A model generated the notes under the pieces. The model did not search any database. It was not told where the DNA came from and saw nothing but the letters and a program-made list of their open reading frames with translations. Position numbers and translations under genes: made by a program. From the NCBI RefSeq assembly GCF_024868665.1, contig NC_079900.1, positions 4,914,007-4,978,006 on the forward strand: a DNA stretch of 64,000 bases. The letters are read 5' to 3'. Below, piece by piece: positions 52,701 through 64,000 of the stretch. Source of the stretch: Triplophysa rosa. Its lineage: Eukaryota > Chordata > Actinopteri > Cypriniformes > Nemacheilidae. Within the stretch, counting starts at the first letter, position 1; each line of letters starts with the position of its first letter.

Positions 52701-52868
52701 TACTTAAAAAAGCAGGGCATTTTAGGCAACAGTCACTTATGGCAACATGCCCGTGAGGCAGGACTTATGCCAGATCATCAGGGAGATGTTCCCCCTGACA
52801 CATCAGTTCCCGAATACCTAACACATGCTGGTGCTGCTGTCGTCTCAAGGATCAACTTTGACCTTTGA
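49797..52868 (+). CDS. foxred2: FAD-dependent oxidoreductase domain-containing 2 (ERFAD)
   Basis: ER-lumenal flavoprotein that in mammals works in ER-associated degradation. Nine coding exons: 49797-50020, 50244-50549, 50629-50880, 50982-51314, 51412-51578, 51663-51828, 51901-52127, 52258-52428, 52642-52868. They encode 690 residues (human 684). A signal peptide is evident ([17 protein letters not shown]). The FAD-binding [13 protein letters not shown] has Gly41, 43 and 46. A second dinucleotide motif, [12 protein letters not shown], is at about 219-230. Also [35 protein letters not shown] and [12 protein letters not shown]. The C-terminus is INFDL, so any KDEL-like retrieval signal differs from the mammalian one. 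The upstream non-coding exon ends at 49425. An AATAAA lies near 53379. Confidence 0.96.
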
Positions 52869-53920
52869 AGGCCTCAAGACTAATGAAACCAAAGACAATC
52901 AGTTCTTTTGAGTCTACCTCCAAGTTCTCATGGTACCTTTTGTAAACCGCATTTCCCAAGTTTTGCATGTTGAGATTATGAACATATGTTCCACCATAGT
53001 TTTTATAAGCCAAAGTATTGCTTTGTGTATTGTTTTACGGTGTTGAGCTTGGTGTGCAATACCATGCATAACTTATTTTTTACTGTTGTCAAAGGTATTT
53101 TACGAGAAGTATTTTCATGAGAGTACTTAAAATGTTTAATGGGTAATACAAAAAGACATCCAATAGCCGAGTATGTGTTTAGGAATCCTGTTGAAAATTA
53201 AATCGCTGGTAGAAGTTTAAATATTTTGCTGGTGTATACGTATATATAATAATAATAACATACAAACACTTTGTTTGAATATCACTTTTTATTGTTTGAA
53301 TACTATTTAAGAAAATGTCATTGCTGCTAATACAGAATATATATATAACATTGCATTGCAGCGTATACGTTACATGAAAAATAAAAGAGTTTACGGGATT
53401 CAAAACATATACTGTTGTAGTATCTTTAAAATAGTTTTTTATTTTATTTATATGTATCTTTAATACAAAATAATGTGCTTTATTGTAAAATCATTTTTTT
53501 CTAGAAGGATTTAAACGCGTTGGTTGCGTTGCCACCACACGTCCTCTGTTTGGACGAGGAAGCCCTAACAACCTCGATTCTGATTGGCTGCATTAAAAAT
53601 CGGTTATCCAGAGTAAGCAATGCAAACGCGTTTTACTGAAACCAAGCTGAAAACATGGAAACGGCGCCATTTTGGCTCAATTTGGGAGCGTAGTTCACTC
53701 CTGCTTATTACAGTACGGAAGGTTTTGTTTTATGCGTTATATTAATAAATCGCTATGGACAGTAAAGCAGCGTTGTTTGTTTACCTTAACATGTGGCCAA
53801 AAACGCGGTCGTGAAGAACGGCACTTGTGTGAAAATGCAGAATTAGTTTTTCTGCTCTGATGGTAACGTCACTGACGTCTCACACTGAGAGTGACATTTG
53901 CCCGATAACGCCTTATAAAC
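52869..53920. other. foxred2 3' UTR and ankrd54 promoter
   Basis: The foxred2 3' UTR extends to an AATAAA near 53379. The right part is the ankrd54 5' flank, with an ATTGG box near 53582. No other gene is seen. Confidence 0.6.
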
Positions 53921-56798
<2,878 letters not shown>

Positions 56799-58397
56799 AG
56801 ACGAATGGGAGAGCGGCCAGAGAACTATAAGGATGATGAGGGTTTGGCTAAGAAAAGCTATTTAAAAATGACATGCCTATATAAAGCACAGCTGCATAAT
56901 TCTGGCGATTTAAATCCATGTTTCACTGAGAAATACTTGTATTTTATTTTTTGTTCTTCGTTCCTGTTACTTATGCCTTTATTGTAGCCAATTTTGTCGC
57001 CGTTTACTGTAAACGCATTTTGTAAGTGACCAAAAAACTGCCAAATAAAAGATGCCATTGTTGTAAAAGGTCTCCGTTTGCATGTGCAGTGACGCAACAC
57101 AACATTGACACATGAAACATCCTTTTTGCAATTATATCACTTTTAAAGAATAAATATCACGTATGCTTATTTGAATAGTGATTTTTTGGGGGATAAAAAT
57201 GGGGACTTTCATTGTTGTGATACGCTCTCTGCTCTCAAGTCCCTCCCTCTTTGCTGCTTTTGTTGTTGACTCCTATCAAAGATGGCGTCGCGCGGCATCT
57301 AAACCCAACCACAACCCGAGGTAACGTTTCACCGATTCTTGCTAAACGCCACCTTTATCTCCACCGAGAATGCATGCAAATTACAGCATTCTTGCAGTAC
57401 TGTAGACATCTTCCAAGTTGCATGATGCGAATCCGCCGTTTATTCAGTTGTAACTCGAGACCGGCCTACGTGTGTGGAAGCCGCGGATCTGCGCGCGCGG
57501 GACTATCCGGCAGGGACGCGCGGCGCGTCCGCAGCTGCCCGCGTCGCGTGTAGTTGAGACAGGGAAGAGAGCTGGATCCCGATGAAGTGAGGATAAGGGG
57601 GTGTGTGAGCGTGTGCATCTCTTTGAAAGTAGGCGGGAAATGGCCAATAATGAGTTTTGAGGCAGATCTTCATATTAATTGCGTTGGGATTGCTGTTAAT
57701 GTGGCAGCCTTTACAGTGTTGAATAAAGTTCTGGCAAAGTCGAAATATGTGTTGCGATTACTTCCAGAGTCTGTTACTGATCTGTCATTTAACATTTCTG
57801 CATGCAACATTGTGGCAACAAGAAGAAACCGTGAATTAGAAACAAAGGAGTCTTCCGAGTGTAGACTTTTTATCTGCGTAGTTTTTTTTTCAGTATTCTG
57901 CTTACTTTGAGTTGTGTACCTTTGCATAACATTCAAGGTTTTTAATGTCACTTGTATTTTGCTACAGTCAGAGAAATTCTAGTTTTTGCATTTCCAAAAA
58001 GATGGGTTAAAAGGGCAAAAAAACACCAAATTATAAAGACAAGAATAGACAAGAGTACACAATAAAGGAAACCTGGATGAAAAAAAGAACAAACCAAAAC
58101 ACATAAAAACAAACAGTACAGCAATTAAAGAAATTACTATTTAAAGAATAACTTTTCCTGGGAATAGACAACTTAAAAGATGCAAAAAATATTTTAGTCC
58201 ATTTCTTTTGACTTTGATGGCAGTGATAAGCAGTGTAACCAAAAAGGTAAACAAACACAAACTTTTTCGCTTATACACCTTAATGCTTGTTTTGAATACG
58301 TCAATCAAATTGATTCTGTTGTCTGTCTGACCTCACAGATCTTAAATCTTTTTCTTTTTTTACACTAGAGAGGTTAATCCCACCTGACGATCCCAAA
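56799..58397. other. ankrd54 3' UTR and hmgxb4 promoter/5' UTR
   Basis: The ankrd54 polyadenylation signal AATAAA is near 57045. A CpG-rich patch spans about 57260-57620. A likely non-coding hmgxb4 exon near 57280-57320 ends CAACCCGAG before GTAACG and contains a tiny upstream ORF, MASRGI. The next exon begins at 58369 after TACACTAG. Confidence 0.6.
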
Positions 58398-61300
58398 ATG
58401 ACCATGGCCTTTGAGGAGATAAAGAAGAAAGGAATGATGGGTAAGATAAAAACAAGACTCAAGCACATGTGTACATTGAAAAAAAAGGTTTGAAAATGGT
58501 CTGACGTTTCCACAGAGGTGTCAGGGATGGAAGGAGACGTTGGTCTTGTTGCCGGTCGCAGCCAGAGGGAGAAGAGGCGGTCGTATAAAGATCTGTTAAG
58601 AGAGGAAGAAGAAATCGCAGCGCAGGTGCGCAAAACCTCCAAGAAACAACACAAGGTAACGGCAGGGCGACAGATACGGTAACATCACACGTCAAGTTGC
58701 ATTATTTTTATGTGTTATGTAACAGTCGAGCGGACAGGATTTCCATATTTTGGATGAACTGTGTCTTTATTAAGATCATTGTCTGTTAATCTGCTTTGGT
58801 GTTATTAAAGGAATAGTTCACCCCAAAAATGAATATTCTCCTATAATTCACTCTTTCTCCATTGGCATTTCAGATGTGTTTGGCTTGCTTTCCTCAGTTG
58901 AACACAAACTACTTTTATATTAAAATCCAACCATTTTATCTTTTTATAACACGACCCGAAATGTTGAAGTTCCAAAAAAAACCAATTACATGCATCTGTC
59001 ATTGTTTTTAAAAACAAGTCATATTTTAAGCTTATTCGGTGATATTGAAATTAAGTTCAAAACTAATTCTGCAAAAGCAAAATTAAAATACGACAACATG
59101 TAGATAACTTCAAATCTCATCGATTCTTGTGTGTCTCAAGACACATTAAATGACTGCTGTATTTGACATTGGAGCTTATAGGTGTTATTTTCGATGGAAA
59201 TAAACTAAAAAATATATTAAATAAAGCTAAACATGATTTTTTTTAAAATTAAAAACATTCTTTTTGCTTCAGAAGACTTTTAATAACTCATTTGTTAACT
59301 CTTATTTATTAGCTAGAACAGTTTGTATTAGCCTACTTTTATGATGGAGGCATGTGATATTTGGAGCTTCAACATGTTGGGTCTCAAAAGTTAAAATGAT
59401 TTCATTTAAGTGTAAAATTGTCTGCCTGTGTTACTGTTTATCTGGGATGGCACGAGGGTGAGTACACTTTTTGGTTGACCTATTCCTGTAATACACACGC
59501 AACTTGATGTTATGTTACCCAGGTAGATGTGACATCTGGTGTGAGATGGATTCAGACCTCTATCCGTCCTTCTCAGTCCACTTGTCATTGTACTTTTGTA
59601 GATGTAGTTGTAGGTTGATGTGTGTCCATAGTTTGCTCGCCGACACTGTTTGGAAGGAAATCTACCTGTTTTAATGCGCCACGTTGTCTCTCTTCAGGAC
59701 TCTGATCTTTTTCTATTAGGAACAGATTCTCACAAGAAAAAAAAGAAGCACTCGAGTGAAGAATACTACCACAGAGGTGAAAAACTGTTTTATTTGTAAC
59801 GTTTGGTCTGTTCCAAGTTGTCTCGCTAGGCTTCTTGTAAGACAACCAAATCGTTGACACCAGACTAAAGACTACATTTCCGATTTCCACAGATCATCAC
59901 AGCTCCGGTCAGCCCGCACACAAGAAAAAGCGCAAGTCTTCAGATCGTTCGCCCTCCCTCTCCTCCTCCCACCCGTCCAATTCCGCAGACACAGCCATGG
60001 GCCTCCTGGAGGCCATCACCTCACCGCTGGCCACGGGCTCTGACCCCGCCCCTCACCTCCACAAAAAACCATCTTACCCCACTCACGCCAGCACTCACTC
60101 CACCTCCAAAGACCGCAAGCGTGAGGGCGGCTCCAAGAGCGGCCACCTCTACTCCCATTCGCGCCCGCCCGGCTCGTCTTCCTCTAAGAAACACTCCTCA
60201 TCCTCGAAATCGCTGCTGTTTCATGGAGGAGCTGGGAAAGGAGAGCCGCTGACCCTGTGTGAAGCCGAAGGTCTGAAGATGAAACTCATCCTTTCCTCAA
60301 AGGAAAAGAATGACGGTTTAGAGACAAATGAGGGATTCTCCTTTCCACACCACACGTCTTCCTCATCCTCAGGTGCTGTGGGCCATCATCCGTCGTCCAG
60401 CTCGAAGAAAGGAGCGGAGAAGAAGGAGAAAGACAAAACGTCTAAGCCACCGAAGAAGAAGCAGCACAGCCAAGAGCCGTTGCCTGTGGTCGGGAAAGAG
60501 GTGGAGGTTGTCGGTGAGTGAATATGATGAAAATCATAAAAAACATACTTTATTTATTTTTACGGGACAGCGTATCGTAAGGTTTTTTATCGTGTTAGGT
60601 CATTACGGCGGCTCTTTCGGGCCCGTGGGAGCCGACAGCTCGTCGTCAGGAGAACTGGAGGCCGGCGAGCTGGTGATCGATGACTCCTTCACACACCTGT
60701 CAAAAAAGAAGAAAAAGAGCAAGAAGAGCAAAAAGAAGAAGGATAAAGAGCGAGACAGAGAGCGAGAGAAGGGGTCAAGAGAGAAGAAACACAGTAAAGG
60801 AGGATCTGGAGGAAAGAAAAGTCCAGGTGAGATCTGATTGGTAGTTGTTGCTAATATATTTAGTTAGAAAACTAATAGAGAATAATCCTTGTTTTAGGTT
60901 CCTTAGTTTTTTAACATTAGGTGTGTTCACACCATGCCAGAATAAATGTTATTATAGTTGACTAAAGCTATTAAAACATTTCTGTTAATTGAATTTACAT
61001 AATATATCAGACTGTACATTATTTGAAAAAAGTAAACGAAATGAAAATTAGAAACGTTGTGCGGGCACTAAAATTATGAACTGAAAATAACTATAACCTA
61101 AATGAAAATAAATTCAGCTTATATAGCATAAATAAATAAAAGTGTTGCAATAGAAACAGATCATTCTGAGTCTAAAGATGTGAACAATAGAATATCACGG
61201 GTTTTCATCCCATAATCACGGTAACTATGACATGGCGTGAACACAGCACTCAAATCAGTTTTTGTTATAATCGTGAAGCCCTGTTTTGGTTCAATTTGTC

Positions 61301-63092
61301 TTTGCTAACCAGGGGATCCGTCTAGAAGCCACTCCCATTCTCACAGCTCGACCAATCACAGTTTATCTGGTGGCATGTACGCTATGGCTCCTCCCACTTT
61401 GGCTCATCATCATCATCATCAAAACGTTGAAGTGATGGTCGAGAAGAAAAAAAAGAAGGAAGAAAAAGAGAGAGAGAAACAGGAGAAGGACAAGGTGAGC
61501 TGTTTATGTTTAGTTGGCTGTTATATATTTTTGACCAGTCTAAATAACAAACAACAGGTCTGTTTGGTGCTCTTCAGGCCTGAATCAAAATATTCCCATG
61601 TTTAACTCAACCTCGAGGCATCCTAACTGAATATGGATTTCTTCTTGAAGAATAATGCAGTCGGAGTTATAATACCACGTATCCTTTTACTTCCAAGCGG
61701 TAGAATGGGAGTGAATGGAGGGCGATTTTTTGAAGCTCCAAAAGGTGCATCCATCGATCAAAGAATGGCTCGACACGGCTCAGTGGTCTTAAACAAAGAT
61801 CTTCTGAAGCGAATCGATGCGTTTGTGTAAGAGAAATATCCATATTGAGAACGCTAGTAACTTTTTGGAGCTTCAAAAAATTGCCCCCCGTTCGCTACCA
61901 TTCTTCCACTTGGAAGTAAAATGATACGTGGTATTATAACTACGACTGCATTATTCTTCAAGAAGAAAGCCATATTCACTTAGGATGCCTTGAGGGTGAG
62001 TAAAACATGGGGACATTTTGATTCAGGCCTGAAGCATCACTTAAAGTCCTTATTTTAAGTTCATTATAACATCAAATGTTTTGTACTTGTCAGTCGAAGA
62101 AGAAGAACACAACAGCATATCAGGTGTTCTGTAAAGAGTACAGAGTCAATATCAACGCCGAGCAGCCTGGATTAGGTAAAAGCTGTCGTTCATATTGCTG
62201 TCTCCTGATTGGCTGCTGTGTCCTTGTGTTGTGGTTAATTTAATTCATGTGTTCTCCAGTCTTCGGCGAGTTGAGTAAGAAACTCGCAGAGGTGTGGAAA
62301 CAACTACCTGAAAAAGACAAACTGGTCAGCACTTGTTTACTTTATAGATTACAAATGAAAAGTGTCGGATAGACTTTTGATCCTCCATCCTCTTTCTACC
62401 CCTCGCTAAAGGTTTGGAGACAGAAAGCTCAATATCTTCAGCACAAGCAGAACAAAGCTGAAGCCATGACAGTCAAACGAAGAACCTCAACAACTTCTGA
62501 CAGCAAAAGCAAAGGTGACACCAAAGCTTTTTCCAAGAATCTCAACCATTTTAGCTGTTTCTATAGTTCAGTATTCTCACGTGTTCTGTTTGATTCAGGT
62601 GTCAGTAAAGCAGTCGGTTTAGGGGCAGGACTGACCCCACAGAGTCGCTCGGCTATGGGCATGTCCTTGTCTCCTGCTCGGGTACCTGACGTTGACCCCA
62701 TAGACGCGGCTGCTCACCTGCAGCTATTGGGCGAGTCTCTGTCTCTCATTGGACATCGACTTCAGGAAACAGAGGTGACTTCAAAATGTCCATTCAGTTG
62801 CAATGAACTGAAAAACAAAGAGATAGAAAAAATGACATGACTAGGATGTTTATAATGATAATTTGCTCACAAGCTATTCTATTACCGTCTAATTTGCTAT
62901 TAATGTGAACTTGGCTTTTACTTTCAAATTGTACCATCAACAGTTTCTCAATAAACGTCTTTATTTTAGGGAATGGTTGCAGTTTCTGGCAGTCTTTCTG
63001 TTCTTTTGGACTCGATCTTATGTGCTCTTGGTCCATTAACTTGTCTGACAGCTCAGGTCCCACAGCTCAACGGCTGCCCGAGGAACCTCCTG
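58398..63092 (+). CDS. hmgxb4: HMG-box containing 4 (last exon outside window)
   Basis: Nuclear HMG-box protein, linked to Wnt signalling and chromatin in vertebrates. Coding exons: 58398-58440, 58516-58655, 59698-59776, 59893-60513, 60599-60826, 61313-61494, 62094-62175, 62260-62324, 62412-62514, 62599-62774, 62970-63092. These give 614 residues; the short end found in human (SNTLDNIAYIMPGL) would lie in a further exon to the right. Seen: [20 protein letters not shown] near the start, low-complexity Ser/His and poly-Lys tracts, [16 protein letters not shown], an HMG box (about 435-505; [30 protein letters not shown]) and the conserved C-terminal [24 protein letters not shown] repeat encodes five His. 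The intron before the HMG box contains a 480-bp palindrome. Confidence 0.95.
58807..59489. mobile_element. TTCACCC-type element in hmgxb4 intron
   Basis: Left end AAAGGAATAGTTCACCCC. The right end GGTGAGTACACTTTTTGGTT then GACCTATTCCT is its decayed inverse. A unique-looking insert fills the middle. Confidence 0.65.
61565..62044. mobile_element. 480-bp near-perfect palindromic MITE in hmgxb4 intron
   Basis: CTTCAGGCCTGAATCAAAAT...GGCATCCTAACTGAATATGG at the left is mirrored by CCATATTCACTTAGGATGCC...ATTTTGATTCAGGCCTGAAG at the right. The two arms pair over almost the whole element, leaving only a short loop near 61800. Confidence 0.9.
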
Positions 63093-64000
63093 GTGAGACA
63101 AACATTCACACACTGCACTTTATCTTCATTGTGTTTTATTGCAGCATTGTCCTCTAAATCACACAAAGAATTAAACATATACAGCAGCCACAGAAAAAAT
63201 TAAGAGAACATTTCAATGTAATTTTCAGATTTTCTGAATTTACTATTTATGGGTGTCACGATTATTAAATAATCGTCTCATAGCGATTGTTTGACCTCAT
63301 CGCAATTAGTGCACATCTCTATAGAAGACACTAGGGGGAGCTGTAGTGCATCTGCATATTTTATTGTATATATTGTAACTAAAGCATGGTAATACTTGTA
63401 AAATGTACCACCACAACACAATCACTTAAAAAAAAAACTAAAGCATATACCATAAAAATAACCTGCAGTACAATTTAATATTATTTCAGTGTGAAAACCA
63501 GTCTACCAAAATCTCATTAACATAGAAGTAAAATTTTATTGTAGTCTTGCAAGTGAGAAAAAAACAGACTAGAAGCTTTTCTATGACTGATAGTATTTTA
63601 ATGGGGGCTTCAATTCACTCCTGATCAATTTACTTAATTTACATGATGATGTACATGACATGATGACCCAATTTTTCCCTATGTATTTCCAAGAAAAAGA
63701 ACATAGTCTTTATATTCAGAACAATATGGTCGTTTCAAAGCTGAATAAAAAATGTATGAGAATTAAAAGTCAAAGCTCTAAAACAGACAATTAATCGTCA
63801 TAATCGCAATGATTTATTAGACAATTAATCGTCAGCCAAATTTCATAATCGTGACAGCCCTAGGTATGCGTTTAGGTAAAATGCTCATTTTTATTTCATT
63901 CTGTGAACTATGAACAACATTTCTACCAAATGTTGAATGCAAATATTGTTTCTATTTGCATGTATTTGCAGAAAATAAAAACAGGAGAAAGAGGTCAAAA
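63093..64000. other. hmgxb4 last intron, right edge of window
   Basis: No coding exon was found. It contains the hAT-like element 63250-63862. Confidence 0.6.
63250..63862. mobile_element. hAT-like element with GGGCTGTCACGATT ends
   Basis: Left GGGTGTCACGATTATTAAAT and right ATTTCATAATCGTGACAGCCCTA are inverted repeats with a one-base gap. Repeated AATCGTC words lie just inside each end. No convincing target duplication is seen. Confidence 0.75.

Noticed and set aside
57251..57910. ORFs of 100 and 118 codons upstream of hmgxb4
   Set aside because: They run through a CpG-rich promoter and intron, show no family resemblance, and the hmgxb4 chain starts independently at 58398.

Overview
This is a window of a teleost fish nuclear genome, most likely a cyprinid. 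It has eight vertebrate genes with short exons and GT-AG introns. Their proteins match human orthologues almost residue for residue. The introns and spacers are full of short terminal-inverted-repeat transposons, including a family that starts TTCACCCAAAAATGA, which I recognise from zebrafish and carp relatives. The species cannot be fixed from sequence alone.

Layout, left to right: the 3' part of bmerb1 (+, 475-4931); a 3.7 kb spacer; tom1 (+, 8591-18938); a 15 kb gene-poor, repeat-rich spacer (18939-34223); gcat (+, 34224-37707); mcm5 (+, 38760-44812); hmox1 (-, 45354-48012), tail to tail with mcm5; foxred2 (+, 49797-52868), head to head with hmox1; ankrd54 (+, 53921-56798); hmgxb4 (+, coding from 58398, last exon beyond the window). 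I rebuilt every coding chain except the missing ends of bmerb1 and hmgxb4. Each complete chain is a multiple of three and close to the human length: 431, 427, 735, 265, 690 and 299 residues for tom1, gcat, mcm5, hmox1, foxred2 and ankrd54.

The genes do not form a pathway. They are a syntenic neighbourhood that, from memory, corresponds to human 22q12-q13 (HMGXB4, TOM1, HMOX1, MCM5, FOXRED2, GCAT, ANKRD54), joined to BMERB1, which lies on human 16p. Functions cover endosomal sorting, threonine catabolism, DNA replication licensing, haem breakdown, ER-associated degradation, an ankyrin scaffold and an HMG-box nuclear factor.

Points that stand out are: two consecutive GC-AG introns in mcm5; a pair of identical antioxidant-response-type elements upstream of a TATA box at hmox1; mcm5 and hmox1 3' ends that nearly abut; several transposons with intact terminal inverted repeats and clear target duplications; a set of exon-like modules repeated on the minus strand of the tom1-gcat spacer; and a pair of divergent, unrecognised exon-like ORFs near 24.5 kb. 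I did not find a clearly new multi-gene system.
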